From NCBI RefSeq assembly GCF_011075055.1, contig NC_058139.1, forward strand, positions 14,343,584 to 14,407,583: a stretch of 64,000 nucleotides of DNA. The letters are read 5' to 3'. The position numbers were made by a program, and so were the translations under genes. The notes under the pieces were generated by a model that was given only the letters and a program-made list of their open reading frames with translations, was not told where the DNA came from and did no database searches. The first letter of the stretch is position 1; each line of letters starts with the position of its first letter. This document shows positions 13,035-25,849 of the stretch, piece by piece. The stretch is from Mangifera indica (lineage: Eukaryota; Streptophyta; Magnoliopsida; Sapindales; Anacardiaceae).

Positions 13035-15165
13035 TGTAACACCTACAGGTAAGTCTAAGAGTATTTTTGTTTTTTTTCCTAGTTTTAAATTAAGTAATTA
13101 ATGGTTTCCAAAGGTACATGCCCATGTATGGAGCCATACATTAGCAGAAAGTTAAACGTTTGGATTAGATTGTGATTGTGATGAAATAGGAAGTTATTTT
13201 AGTTGAACAACTAGTTACATGACTATGTATAACTTATACATGCTTGTGTATTGCACCCTAAATTAAAATTAAAAAAAAGATAACCCTAACTTTCTTTGAT
13301 GATCTTTCATAGCTGTAAAAAATAGAGAAAGGATATTTTCGTCGCCTAAAGAGTGGCCAATGATCATCAAAATCACTGTAGTCATACAAAAGAAGCGTTT
13401 TCATTGAAATCTAAGTAAGTAGAGTGGTTTCCCTTGTTTGATCATGAAATCTTATATGTTTTCTATTATACCCATGATCTAGAGTTTTTTAGACATGAAT
13501 GTGATGATTTATATGTTGTATTTGATTTTGTACATGAATATGATGAGCCATATTCATGTTTAGTCCCTTGAGTGTATGAATTTTATGTGTTTTGGCTTGA
13601 TAGTTCAATAATGTCATAGATATGATGTGTATATTGGTTAAAATGCATGAGTTTTAGTAAATGAATAGCTTAGGGGACTTAGAGATTCTTTGTATCGACC
13701 TATATGTGTGAATGAATGTATGTGAGATTGGAACAACACAGAAACCTGGTCATATATGGTCTTATACACACTTGTGTGTCACTCTAGAAATTTCAAAAGT
13801 CTAAGATTCTCGCATTTGTTCTGAGAGAAAACATGTACAGTCAAGTAGGATAAAACACACATTTATGTATGACTTTCCAAAAGTTGATGACGTGTAGCAG
13901 AAAACACATGACAGGTATATGGGGAGCAAGATGCATGAGAGTGTGTCCAAGTTAACTCCTTATGTGTTCTTGCTCTATAAATGATTATGTGTTGAGTGCT
14001 ACACACTCGTGTATATAGGTTAAAAGACACACAAGTATAGGTAGGGAAACACATAACTGTGTACCCTTAGACAAGGATAAAAGATGATTATACCCTTAGG
14101 CTATATGCATAAAAAGAAAAAGTTAAGTAATAAGAATAATGAGCTATTAAAGGATAAAGAATTCAACAAGGATATAGATAAGGTGTCTGACTGTGTAGAC
14201 AATGACACAAATTCAAAATGAGTCAAAAAGTCAACAATGTTAAGGTTAATGCCATACAACTAGATAGTCACCAACTATATATGTAAATGATGATATTTCT
14301 GAAAGCAATAGGGTTGGATACCTATGAGATGTATCATGCTCTCAACGTCAAGGCACATAACCACCCAGTTCAGTTTAGGGATGCATGGTAAGGATGTGAC
14401 TTTTAGATATTTCTCACATGATTTACAGGATGCACCATATATATACCCAAGGTAAGGGCTATCTCTAGATGGTTAATAGTTTCGATCAGTTTATGTGGTA
14501 AGGGAAGAAGTTACTTTTAGAGATTTTCTTGTGTGATCAAAGTGTCCCAGTTAGTTAGCCTCATAGGTTATTTGACAATTGCACAAGGCACTACAATAAC
14601 TTTCACCAAGGCAGATATGTCGATTCCAACTTGGATCTCCCCAATTTTTGTGGATAATCCATGTCAGGGCATTTAGGTGTCATAGTATGACTATATTTAC
14701 CTTACAAATGGAATGAAAGTTTTCATTGCCAATTAATTTAATAGTTAGGGATGCTATAAGGTTTCCCCTTACTAAGTTTTACTCACGCATTTCCTTCATA
14801 TGTTTTGCAGGTAAAGGTAAGTAGCAAGGGCAAACAGGGGATTTAGCGGTCCAGCAAGTAGTTGTGTGAGGAAGATCGATTATTATGCCATTTTAGATTT
14901 TTATAAGACATACAATTATTGTTATTAATTTATGTTTTCAGACACAGTGATTATTTATGTTTTACACAGTTATTTTATTTAGAGATATCCAGATGCTTAG
15001 TATTTATGAGTTTTTAAATTAATAAATGAGTTATTTTTTATTTCATTACCTTTTTGCACGTTTTATGATTATGATCATGCATTAACGATTTTTAAATAGT
15101 TCGGTCATACGCATCTCTTCTGGTATATTCCAATTAGGGGTTTATATTTGAAGAGGGGTGTTACA
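13035..15165 (+). repeat. 3' LTR of gypsy relic A
   Basis: The LTR begins TGTAACACC directly after the polypurine tract and ends GGGGTGTTACA, giving the usual TG...CA ends and a length near 2.1 kb. A CATG-rich tract lies at about 13740-14050. The inner section 14280-14420 (for example 'aacgtcaaggcaca') has clear counterparts in the LTR at 17261-19292 and, inverted, at about 35930-36080. Confidence 0.8.
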
Positions 15166-15963
15166 TGTTTTGGACGTCAATATACATCATTTAGTACTAG
15201 TCATCAGAAATGACACAAATATTCAAATTTGGGCACAAGGTGTTGATATATTTGGATAGGTACTTGGGATACTAGTACAGTATCTGGAATATCATAACTA
15301 GCTTAGGTATGGAACACTTTGAGATTATAACATTGTTTTATTGTTTTGTGCATGGTGTCAAAAGGCTACCTACTCATAAGTAGGATCGTAGAGCAACAGG
15401 GCAACAACAAAGCTAGCAAGTTAGCTTAAGAGGTTGCATGAGCAAGGGGCAATTTCATCATTTTGCACCTATGGTTTTTATTTATGATTAAACATGTATT
15501 GATTTTGGATTTGGATTATTACACATCGTTTTGCAAACATGAATTTTAGACACATTGTTTGGATTAGGATTATTTATTATTGTTTTGTTTAATATAATTT
15601 TTGGGTATGTGGATATTTAGTTATACCATGTATTAAGTATATTGTTGCATATTTTTGAGATATATTTTGGGTTGACATGTCTCCTTAGGTAAATATTTTG
15701 AGTAGGGGCATGTATCTAAATAGAGGTATTACATTAGGCCTTAGTAGACTTTATGAGATTGCCTATGTATTTAAGACATAAGGGTGCTGAGAAAGATGGA
15801 TAGGCAAATAGAAATTGAAAAACATATATTTTAATCACATAGAGGCTCAATTATGGAATGCCAAACTTTTAGATTTTCACTATTTTAGTTAAGAGTTCAA
15901 GTTGTACATATCTCTTTGAGTCATATTCCATGTAGGGGTAGGTATTTAGGGAGAGATGTTACA
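15166..15963 (+). repeat. Two further gypsy LTR 3'-end fragments
   Basis: After the first LTR end come two more LTR-like endings, GAGGTATTACA at 15733 and GAGATGTTACA at 15963. Each is preceded by text resembling the 3' part of the neighbouring LTRs. Neither has a visible 5' end. They are probably remnants left by nested insertion and deletion. Confidence 0.5.
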
Positions 15964-15965
15964 TA

Positions 15966-17260
15966 GGATCCTCATCAAGGCATATAGTTCCTTTTACAAT
16001 GTCTACCCTAGGAGTATAAAAATGTATCAGGATCGAATGAGACTATTTTGGTGTTCAAGTATGGAAAAAGATATAATAAAGTTTGCAGTTATTTTCCTTA
16101 TGTGTCAGTAAGTTAAAGTTGAACATTAGATACCATAAGGACTTTTACAACCTCTTAGTATTCCAAAGTGGAACTGGAAACATATCTTGATAGACTTTGT
16201 AGTTGGGTTAACAAGGTTGAAAGAAGGTTACAATGCATTGTAGGTCATAGTTGATCGGTTGACCAAGTCAACACACTTCATAGCAATCAAGAATACCACA
16301 AGTACAAATCAGTTGGGTCAGATATGTGTAAGGACAATAGTAAGAATTCATGGTGCACCTAAAACAATAGTATTAGATCGAGACACTAGGTTCATCTCAA
16401 TATATTGGTAATGTATTGGGTATGAGATTAACCTTTAGTACAGTCTATCATTCTCAAACCAAATGGACAAACTAAGAGAGTCAATTAGGTGATCGAGGAT
16501 ATATTGAGGGTTTATTGCCTAGCAAAGGAATGAGTTAGATAGAAGTGTTATCTTCAATAAAGTTTGCTTACAAAAATAGTTATCAGATAACCATCAAAAT
16601 GGCTCCGTATGAAGCACTTTATGGTAGAAAGTGCAGATCATTGTTACATTAGGATGAGATAGGAAAAATGGATACCTTAACACAAGTGTCAAGGCTAAAG
16701 TTGACCCAGAAGATGATTGAGGGGTGCTAGTAGATCAAACAGAGGATGTGACAAGCTTAAGATAGTAAAAAAAGTTATACAAATAAGAGAAGACAAGATC
16801 TTGAGTTCGAGGTGGGTAATAAGGTATTTATGAGAGTAGCCCATACAAGTATATCATGAAATTTAGCAAAAAAAGAAGTTAGCACTTAGGTTTGTAAGAC
16901 TATTTAAGGTATTGGAGCATGTAGGTAAGGATTCCTACCGACTTGCGTTGCTAGCAAGTATGGATTGCATTCATAACGTATTTCATGTGTCTTGTTATAC
17001 AAGTATATTAGTGACCTAACCTTGTACTGAGATTAAAGGATATTGAGCTTGAGGATAATTTATTGTATAAGAGGCGTTCGATTCAGATTTTAGATAGACA
17101 GGTAAAAAAGTTCATAAACAAGCATATTCCCTTAGTCAACGTTTTTTGAAGAAATCATAATCAAGAAGGTCACATGGGAGGTTAAGCAAGACATGAGACA
17201 TAGGTTTCCATAACTTTTTGAGTGAATTACAAGGATGTAATTCATTTAAAGGGTGAGAAA
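15966..17260 (+). pseudogene. Ty3/gypsy integrase relic B
   Basis: The + strand encodes a broken integrase: zinc-finger region near 15970-16130, then VDRLTKSTHFIAIKNTTS near 16250-16310 and a TIVLDRDTRFIS core block near 16360-16400, then the C-terminal region to about 17210. Stops and frameshifts occur throughout. Everything upstream of the integrase is gone, and the sequence joins an LTR end at 15963 abruptly. That suggests an internal deletion or recombination. Confidence 0.8.
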
Positions 17261-18854
17261 TGTAACACCCATAGTAAGTCTAAGGGTATTTTGGTCTTTT
17301 CTTTATATTTATTTATGATTTGTGTTAAGTTATGATGATTTTCTAGTAGGGACACTCCCACTCATGTCTTGGAAAGGCAGAAATGTCATTTCACGTTGAG
17401 CTTGTAAAAATGATTAGGTAAAAAGGAACACATGCCCCATGTGTGTAAAAGCACATGGTTATATGTTGTCAGCGAATTTGAATTCCTTGATAAGGATCAA
17501 TTTTGCAACAATTTCAAAAACTATCTTTATTATGTAATTTCATATATGCCCATGTGTCATGTTTAGTAAACAAAATAGAAAAAAGGCATAAGCCTTGATT
17601 TAGGTTATTTTATAGTGGTGAAGAGAGAAAGGGAAAGAACAACTATAATTAAGAGGGGTTTGGATGTTAGAATCGCCATAACAACATCAAGTTTTAGCAA
17701 GTTTTCAAAGTACAAGTATAGTGTCTCTTAATTGATCAAGTTCTATGAAATATATGTTGATTATGGTCTATCATTGCATGATTTTGGTTGTATAGATATA
17801 TTATGATGAGCAAGTTAATTATATAGTAATGATGTTCATTTGAAGAGTACAAAATGACCTATTGAATTTGTGATTAAGATTTTATGTGAAAGAGGATGTG
17901 AAATTGTAAATATAAGTCACATAATCTGAAAGTTTGTTAATATGCTTGCATTTTGATTAAAGCAAAGATTATTAAGCTACTTAGAGACATGTTTTGAATA
18001 TAGGTTCATGATTAGATTGTCAAAGTTAGGTTGGAAATTCATGGTTTGTCAAAGTTAAGTTGCAATAGTTAGCTAAAGTAAAGGTGTCCAACTGTGTAAC
18101 AATGGCATAGACTTTGATCAAGTTGAATCCAGGTTCAAAATAGAGAAAGTTAAGGCAAGTGGTGTACACTTGGATAGTCATAAGTTATGTACGTAAATGG
18201 TGAGATATGTAAAAGCAATAAGGTTATATGAGAGACAAATACTCATCAGATGCAACAAGCATTTGACATCAAGGCACATTAGCCATATAGTTCAGTTTAG
18301 TTTAATTAGTTCCTTACATAGTCAGCGAGATGCATCACATATGTGCATGTGGTAGCAACCACCCAAGGGTGGTAATAGATAACGGTCTTGTAGCTAGGTG
18401 CATGTGGTAATGGAAGGACTACAAATAATTTTCCCATATGACTAGGGTATCATAGCTAGTTAACTCGATAGTTCAGTCGACATATATACGAGACACAATA
18501 ATAGTAAACATCTGAGATGTCAATTGCTTTTAATAAGGTATCAGATATGCTAAGATTAACTTAGGTAGAAATGAGTAGTGAGACATACGAGGGAGCTAAC
18601 GGTTTAGTTAGAGCAATGACATGAAGTTAGCGGCAATATTGTCGTTTGCATCATTTATGAATTTATGTTATTTTCATTTTAGATAGTTTGAGACTTGGAT
18701 TGTAATTATGCACATTTAGGTATGGTTGTTATTTTAGATATAGTGGTTTTCAGTTATGTATGAATTTACAATTTCAGATATTTTTATTACACTTTTTTGC
18801 ATGCATATAAGTATTGAATTATGTTCTCTTTTATTGAATTGGATGAGTTAGAAG

Positions 18855-19227
18855 TAGGGCTGGATTCGAGCCGAGCCGAGCTCGGCTCGCAGCCAGCTCG
18901 GGCTCGGCTCGGTTTTTTAATGGCCGGCTCGAGCTCGACTCGAGCCGGATTCGGCTCGGCTCGAGTTCGGCTCGTTTTGGGTTCGGCTCGGTAACGGCTC
19001 GGCTCGGCTCGTTTTTCATATCAAAACGGCACCGTTTTGTGTATATATGAGGATCAAAACGACGTCGTTTTGTATAAAAAAATTTTAAAAAAATATACCG
19101 AGCCAACCCGAGCCAGCTCGGGCTCGGCTCGAGCTCGATCGAGCCGGGCAGAGCCCGGCTCGTTTCGGGCTCGAACCGAGCCGAGCCGAGCTCGAGCCCG
19201 AGCTGGCTCGGCTCGAATCCAGCCCTA
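18855..19227. mobile_element. GC-rich hAT-type MITE (373 bp)
   Basis: The element starts TAGGGCTGGATTCGAGCCGA and its end is the inverse complement (TCGAATCCAGCCCTA). It is flanked by an exact 8-bp direct repeat GTTAGAAG (18847-18854 and 19228-19235), the duplication size of hAT elements. The body is packed with GAGCC/GGCTC words, so much of it can fold on itself. It contains two 18-bp (near-)palindromes in a short AT-richer centre. It has no transposase and is nested in the LTR of relic B. Confidence 0.92.
19022..19072. repeat. Palindrome pair in MITE centre
   Basis: 19022-19039 reads CAAAACGGCACCGTTTTG, palindromic except for the central GCAC. 19055-19072 reads CAAAACGACGTCGTTTTG, a perfect 18-bp palindrome with an ACGT core. 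They sit 15 bases apart. Confidence 0.9.
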
Positions 19228-19292
19228 GTTAGAAGTTCAAGTCATGCACATCTTTTTAATGTAAAGGTATGATTAGAGAAGAGGTCATAACA

Positions 19293-19527
19293 ATTTTAAT
19301 TTTTAAAAGATATAATAATGCTTCTGAAAATAACAAAAGCACTTCCAAATTATCTCCTTTATTGATGCACAAGAAATCAACTGAAGAATAGTGGATTTCA
19401 ATTTGAGATATTAACCCATAAAAGGATTTGCCCTGCAAGCCCATAAAACCAAAGTATCTTTGGGGAAAATTCCGAGGCTCAAAGGACAAAAATTGGGAAG
19501 CAAGTAGAGGGCATTTAAGCTAGTTCA
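19293..19527 (+). promoter_or_regulatory. Upstream region of the NIPA-like gene
   Basis: This is the only non-repeat sequence between the gypsy LTR end and the first exon of the transporter gene, so the proximal promoter is at most about 240 bp before transposon sequence begins. I see no convincing regulatory motif apart from the TATA box that follows. The minus-strand open frame here matches nothing known. Confidence 0.4.
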
Positions 19528-19536
19528 CTATAAATA
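19528..19536 (+). promoter_or_regulatory. Putative TATA box of the NIPA-like gene
   Basis: CTATAAATA lies about 30 bases before a plausible transcription start near 19560. A CT-rich leader typical of plant 5' UTRs follows (19590-19760). The leader ends in a donor-like CAG/GTACAT at 19767/19768. Confidence 0.5.
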
Positions 19537-20604
19537 ATTGCGCGAGATGCGGAGCAACATCTAAGGTTGTGGCTGTATTCAGTAACAGTCTTCGGTTTCT
19601 TTTCATCTCGCCATCTTCTTCCTCTATCTCTTACCATCACCATTTATTATATTTTTTTTTCCCTCAAAACTGTCATCTTTCACCTCCCTCCCTCTTGTTT
19701 CATTCCAAACGCCAACACCAGTGCATTTTCAGTCCCATTTGTCTCCGTTTTTAGTGTGCCTAGACAGGTACATCTATCTATCACTACCTTTCTATTTTCA
19801 TTTCTTAAAATCTAACTCATGTTTGTGTTTATGTTTATCTTTGTAACGTGCCTTACACGTTACATGGAGATTTCTGGTACGTGAGGTTCCGAAAATAAAA
19901 GAACAAAAATGCTACCGTTTTTAGAGCGAATGCTTTTACGGATCTGGTAACTTCCGTCCTTAGAATACACTTAAGCTATATTCTATGCTTGCAAGGGAGT
20001 TTATTTTTTATTATATAATATGCATGAATGAATGGATGGGTTGATGTGGGAATTGCAGAATTTGGTAAATTTGTTTGGTGTCTTCTTTATCACATGGGGA
20101 TATCGCAGGACAATGTTCATAGGCTCGTTTTAGCGGTCTCTTCTAGCATATTTATTGGCAGTAGCTTTATTATCAAGAAGAAAGGTCTCACAAATGCTAG
20201 CGGAACAGGAACTGGAGCAGGTTTTTCATTTCCTTCCTTTTATTTTATTTCAAATTTTCGTGAGTAGAAATAGATTAATCATGTATTGCTGATGTGTATT
20301 TTGATTGATCAGCTGCTGGAGGACATGCATACTTGTGTGAACCTTGGTGGTGGGCTGGGATGATTACTAGTAAGAAAAGCTCATCAATTTTATAATCTAA
20401 TTGTTCTAATGAAATTTATGATCTTTTGGTATTTATCTATAAGTAGCTTTTTAATTTATATATGTCTGAGGCAACCAAGAAAAAGTTAGGACTATTAACT
20501 CCAAATTTAGCTTTAGATTATAGTCAAATCTATGTGATTTTGAGAAAATGTGCAATGAGGTTTCAATTTAGAGATGACACTAATATTTAGTTGAAGGCGG
20601 ATAA

Positions 20605-20766
20605 TACTACATGTATAAACAAATTATACAAAGTCATTTATAAAAACTAAAATGATAACATCTGATTAAATGATTTTAAGACCGAAGAAAAAATAAATAA
20701 TTATATCAATCATTAATAAGCTATCATTTCAGTTTATAATTTATACAATTTGTTTGTTTCCATAGT
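20605..20766. mobile_element. Possible MITE in intron 3
   Basis: Imperfect inverted ends: the left end 'acatgtataaacaaattata' and following 'aaactaaaatgat' recur inverted at 20725-20766. The internal style resembles the MITEs at 23328 and 33695. No target duplication was found. Confidence 0.35.
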
Positions 20767-21969
20767 TTTAGGAATTGAAGATAACCCACCAAAATGTCAA
20801 GAAAACAAAAACAAATTATATTCCTATTTCTTTTTCCTTTATAAAGATGATGTAAATACCTGGAGAAATATATATGTGACAAAAAAAATATGGAGCTACC
20901 TAACCCTGAAATGTTTTCTCTTGAAGTTCAATTCTCCTTGCTTTCTGTAGCATAGACAAATTAGCAATGACTTTTGCCCTTCTGGGTCTTCTGATGATAT
21001 CTTACATAAAAGGAACTCATCATTTTGTCTCAGTTTCAAGTCTAGCAATATTATAGGCTAGCTAGTCTTGTCTGGTGTTACTCATGGTCAGTTCAGTTTT
21101 TAGCCTACTGCTTTGTGCTCTTCGTTGCGTGTTTTGATGTTGTGCTTCATCTGTCTGCCACCAATCTACATGGATTCCAGTTTGCTCATTTTTCTTCTCT
21201 GGTTTGTTTTAAAATATTCAAAGTTTGCTGACCATGACAATACATTTAATGAATTGGTACACTTGGGCATTTGTAAAGAGGAAGCATGAATCATAGCTAA
21301 TGCTAAGTTTGATCCTCCTTATTTGAGACCAAGCACATATGATTCAGCTTGATTTTGTTAATTTCTTCTAACAATCTTCCATAATAGTGGTCAGTAATAG
21401 GAATATCTAGTGTGCTCACATTATCCTACTCATATAGATTGAAAGGGAAAGGAAGGGATATAAAAGTTCAGTTTTTATGATTTAAGTAGAGTGCATCTTT
21501 CTAATCAATGCTTCTTATGGTATACCAGTGAACCACATTTGTTATAGTATTTTTGGATGACTTGTTGGTATATGATGTTGAAATCGCTTGTCATTACACT
21601 TGCCACGAGTTTTTTTTTTTTTTTAAATTTGCTAATGACATCAACTTACTTCATTCACTATAAATAAATTTTCAAGTTTTAACACAATTTCGAAGTCTCA
21701 CATCACATGGGAGAAATTCTAACAATTCACTTCACCTATTATATATATGTTTACTATTTTTCTTTTTCATTACAATTCAACTTTTTATTATATTTTCTTT
21801 TATATAAAATAATTTATTATTTCTATATTTCCTTTTATTAGAAAACATAATTTATAATTTTGTGTTTTTGTTTATTCGAAAACATAATTTCCATATTTTC
21901 TTACTAAAAACCATAATTTCATTCTTAAAATTAATAATTGATAAGTTCAAAATTTATAATTAAATTTGA

Positions 21970-22125
21970 AAAAAAACTACAATATCGAGCGGAGCTTGAG
22001 CTTGACTTATTATATCGAGTTCGAGCTCAAACTTGATTTTGTCTAATTTCGACTCTGTTGAATTAAGTCAAACTTAAGTAAGCCAAATTTGAGTTCGATT
22101 TGATTCAAATTCACCTCTACCTTTT
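21970..22125. mobile_element. Degenerate GAGCTCGAG-type hAT MITE remnant
   Basis: Sequence rich in degraded GAGTTCGAGCTC / GAGCTTGAGCTTG words, ending CACCTCTAC. This is the texture of decayed hAT MITEs like the intact GC-rich one at 18855. No target duplication is visible. Confidence 0.3.
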
Positions 22126-22164
22126 TCATAACTCTCAACTTCCTTATGGATTCCTCATAAGAAA

Positions 22165-22480
22165 TCTCAGTTTGTCCCTACACAATAAAAGTTGAAAAAA
22201 AATCATCCCCAAGCTTATATTTGACCCGTGCACAATATCAAATAGCAAAATCAACCCTAAGCATATATTAACTTAACCTTAGCAAAACAAAAGAGACAAA
22301 ATCAACCTAAATCAATAAATCACAATTTGAAATCAACTCACTTATTCTCCATTTGTAATCCAAGCATGCAAAAATGTAAGAAAAGTTGAAAATGTGATTT
22401 TTATGCATGATAAGAAAATTTCTCTGATTGTTATGGTACTCTAATCACCTTAATGGAGTCTTTTTCAAGACTCACTCTGC
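22165..22480. repeat. Intronic direct repeat, left copy
   Basis: It matches 25850-26205 in the same orientation over about 310-350 bp. Shared blocks are the start 'TCCCTACACAA', 'aacaaaacaaaa-aga/gtcaaatcaacc', 'aatccaagca-gcaaa' and 'taagaaaagtt'. The two copies are 3.4 kb apart and flank the small LTR element. They could be LTRs of an outer element or a segmental duplication. Confidence 0.6.
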
Positions 22481-23290
22481 CCAACTTACTCTTTGCTCGT
22501 CAGTGAGTAAAGTGAAACACTTTCAACATTTTCACAAAATCAAACACAACCATATTCATCAACAAGCAATCATGAAAAGGTAAAGTGTAGGATTTGAATA
22601 TATCAAGTTCACAACTCAATCCTAAATAAACCATGTTTTGCCTATCTCAACTCATGCTTCTCAAACAAACATCCCATGTTCTTGTCGTAATGCAGAAATG
22701 CAATGCAAGACTCCCCAACTATGTACATGCAACATAAGGATCATTTTCCATACAAGATTTTGATATTACTTTTCATTCATCCTGCACAAAAATTTAATCA
22801 TCACATCCTCCACAAAAATTTAAACATATTCAAATCCCTAACTTGAAATGTCATTGTTCTTAATGACTTCCAAATGACAAATATCATCCCCAACTTAGCA
22901 TCAAATTATCTCAATGACAAAATTAAGAAAGATCACAACATTGCAACAGTTTTGAGAGTATCATAAACAATAGCAACTTATAGGGTGGAAAGATACTAAA
23001 GGGTCATGTGAATGTAAACTTTTCCTATTCTTCTAAGGCAACTGAAGATTGGTTATATTAAATATAGCTATCTAGAAAACAATAGAAAGCTTGCCCAAAA
23101 AGTTTTCCTAAGGTTTGGTCAAATAAATGGAGTGGGGAGGGATATTTCCTAGTGGCGAGGTTGAGTTCCTATACTTAATGCAAATTCTCCTTCTTGTGGG
23201 AGTATGATTTGGAATTAACTCACCTGTCATTCTCTACAATCAAGATAGCACTCATCTTATGCACTACATGGGTTGGACTTAATAGATTTT

Positions 23291-24750
23291 GTTAAGATTT
23301 GATTAGACAGTAATAATAATAAAATATCAATAAAACTATGTGTACTTATTTTTTGTACACAATTTATGTACACAGATAAGGTGTTATCACGTGATTGAAT
23401 GTTTCTTCATTATATGATGACACATGTTTTAAAATTATCTAATTATATGATGACACATCACTGCGTACATGAATTGTGTACCAAAAATAGGTACACATAG
23501 CATTACTCATAAAATATTTGATTAGAATAATATTTTTTTTAGGATGAGATATTTAAAATTAAGATAATATATTTAAAGTTAGCATAAACTAAATTATTTG
23601 GATAAATCTTTGAATTTAAAAGTTATGTAAGGTAGAATAAATAGAGGTGACTGAATTAAAAGAAATGAGAGAATACTATTATTTGTTATTTTAAGCTATC
23701 TTTGGGTGGTAAGGAACTACAACCTTTGGGAGGAGCTAACATTTTTTTTTTGTTATTATTAATAATATTTATGTTAAGTCTCCAACAAATTGGTATTAGA
23801 GTAAAACAAGAATGGGATAAATCGATGTCACATTGGATGAAAATAGGAGTTGGTTGTGGTTCTGGTGACTACAAGAATTAAAAGCTTGAGATATTTAAGA
23901 GAAAGGAATATGTCTCCATTGTGAAGGCAAACTCAGGTCTAACCACAACTATAGATTCAAATGGTTGATAGTGTTATTGGTAGGCAATGATGCATTTGAT
24001 GACAACGCTAATCTAATTGTGAGTACTAAGAACCAAAAGATGAGAAAAGTTGATCTAGTGAAGAAGAGTGAAACTAATTTTGTTAAAATGAGGTTTTTAG
24101 TTTAAAAAAAAAGATTATGATATCTAAAAGGTGAAATCAATAAAGTTTGACAAATCTAACCAAGAATTGATAAGTTCGAATAAAATTAAAAAACCGATGA
24201 TTGTCTAAAAGGGTGATTCAAAAAATTCTGGAGGTAAGTTGGCTAATTTTGACAAAAAAATCGATTGTATTCTATAAAGCTCAAGTACTAGAAATTGTTC
24301 ATCCGCATAAGCTTTTGGCATTGAAGATAAAGTTAAAGCATATTGAAGGGAAAAGTACGGGGTTGATTTTTTTAGTCGGTAGTGGTGGCTGGAATAACAA
24401 CAAAATAGAAAGGGGTTTTAAAAATTGGTTAGGAAAAAATGTAAAAGGAAAAAAAAATGAGATTTCTCAATTTTTCCTACATTGACGAGATATATTAGGA
24501 TTTAATTACATAACAATTAATATTGTAATAATAATATTATATTTCATTAAAATTAAATATTTGATTAAGATAAAATATCTAAGATTAAAATAAGATTAGA
24601 GTAATATATTTAAAATTGGAATAAAATAAATAATTTGGATAAATATTTGAATTTAAAAATTCGTTAGGCTATAAATATTGTTATTTGGTATTTTAAGCCA
24701 ACTTTGCCTATGAGGCTATGGCTTTGGGGATTTATGGTACCTGTATTCAG
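23291..24750 (+). mobile_element. Small LTR retrotransposon relic (TRIM-like)
   Basis: The left LTR runs from about TGTTAAGATTTGATTAGA (23291) to TCTCCAACA (about 23788). It is followed by TTGGTATTAGAG, close to the primer-binding site TGGTATCAGAG used by initiator-tRNA-Met-primed elements. A second related LTR begins about 24490 (ATTAGGATTTAATTAC) and matches through the AATTATTTGGATAAAT-type block and 'tattatttg-tattttaagc' to about 24740. The internal region of about 0.7 kb has no recognisable gag or pol. It is either a TRIM-like miniature element or an internally deleted copia element. Confidence 0.6.
23328..23508. mobile_element. Mutator-type MITE (181 bp) with 9-bp target duplication
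   Basis: Exact 9-bp direct repeats ATAAAATAT flank it (23319-23327 and 23509-23517). The ends are inverted repeats, e.g. CTATGTGTAC near 23336 against GTACACATAG ending at 23500, with about 40 bases of imperfect pairing. Two copies of ATTATATGATGACACAT lie inside. The matching place in the 3' LTR of the host element near 24550 reads AAATATTTGATTAAG without the insert, i.e. an empty site. Confidence 0.88.
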
Positions 24751-25849
24751 CCACTTAATGACTTTCTTCTTTACTACCTCTTTTGTTCTTGGATTTAGTC
24801 TTCTTTGAGATTCATGCACCGATTTTGCAATAAAGGATAATTAATCACAAAATATGTGATGCATGCACAAATAAAGGCTAATTAATCCCTCGCAAACCAA
24901 CGAATTGCTTTGCCATTCTTTGTCAATACTGCCACAAATCTCTTTTACTTCTTTACTAACATGTACGTGACCTTAATCAGACCTCAGGGCATCTTAATTG
25001 AATGATCAACTAATTGCAAGATGACTTCAGTTGCCTTAAGCTCACCTATATTAAATTAAGTTGATCATATACCTATCTGAACAATAAATTCCCACTCGCC
25101 ACTAAGTCAAGGAGTGCTCTATCAATGGTAATGTTAGCTATTATACAAGAAATAATACATTCTTGTGTAATTGGTAGAGCCTAGTTGGAATCAATCGTGC
25201 ATGGAGGTAGATCGTCACACCCGAGTAGAGAAGCTGAACAATCACGGGTCATGTGGTGAGATGGAAGATCTGTGCACGTAGGAGTTGAATGAGCTACCGA
25301 AATTCATATCGATGCTAGGAAGGATATCTCAAAAGCAAGAGTCACCCCAGGCTAAAGATGTAGTTGAAGCTAGCTAAAATGGTGCTGGAGACATTAGAGA
25401 TGATGAGGTTAGCATTGGGAGTAGTAGAAAATGATGAGACTGCTGTAACAACGATTATTGGAAGGAAGATCGTCGCGACATGAGCTGTCAAAAGAAACAA
25501 TCACATCGGGTGGAGCCGGAAAGGGCACAAATGGTCGTTTGGCTATCAAAAAAATGAGGAGACAACACTAGAATGAGTAAGAGAGGAGGAAATGGGTGTG
25601 GAAGATAAATTGACATTGGAGAATCACTGGAAAGGAGAATAATGTGACAATGGATGTTGAGTGGTAATCAGTGTCGGATGGTGTGAGAGATCATCGGAAA
25701 TGGCGACACAGTTGTGGACTGGGAATCAAGTGTGAGAGTCAAATCGGCATTGGAAATTGTCTTTAGAAAATGGAAGTGCGACTAGGGTTTGGCCATTTTG
25801 CTACTGCTGCCTCTCACCTTCCTTACATACTCCCCACAACAAATATGAG

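Larger units (their letters stand above)
17261..19292 (+). repeat. 3' LTR of gypsy relic B, interrupted by a MITE
   Basis: It begins TGTAACACCC after the integrase relic and ends at about GGTCATAACA. Without the 373-bp inserted MITE and its second target copy it would be about 1.65 kb. Sections near 18085-18300 match the LTR of relic A and the minus-strand remnant at 35.2-36.15 kb. The altered final bases (CATAACA rather than GTTACA) fit an old copy. Confidence 0.75.

Noticed and set aside
18831..19228. Arg/Ser/Glu-rich frames on both strands
   Set aside because: These are translations of the GAGCC-rich MITE; composition alone explains them.
20028..20093. Upstream in-frame ATG (MNGWVDVGIAEF...) as start of the NIPA-like protein
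   Set aside because: A good acceptor (TTGCAG at 20053-20058) lies between it and MGISQDN, and NIPA proteins start at the MGIS-like position. The upstream residues do not fit the family.
24201..24485. 94-codon Lys-rich frame in intron 3
   Set aside because: Lies in the internal region of a small LTR relic, is A-rich, and has no recognisable domain.
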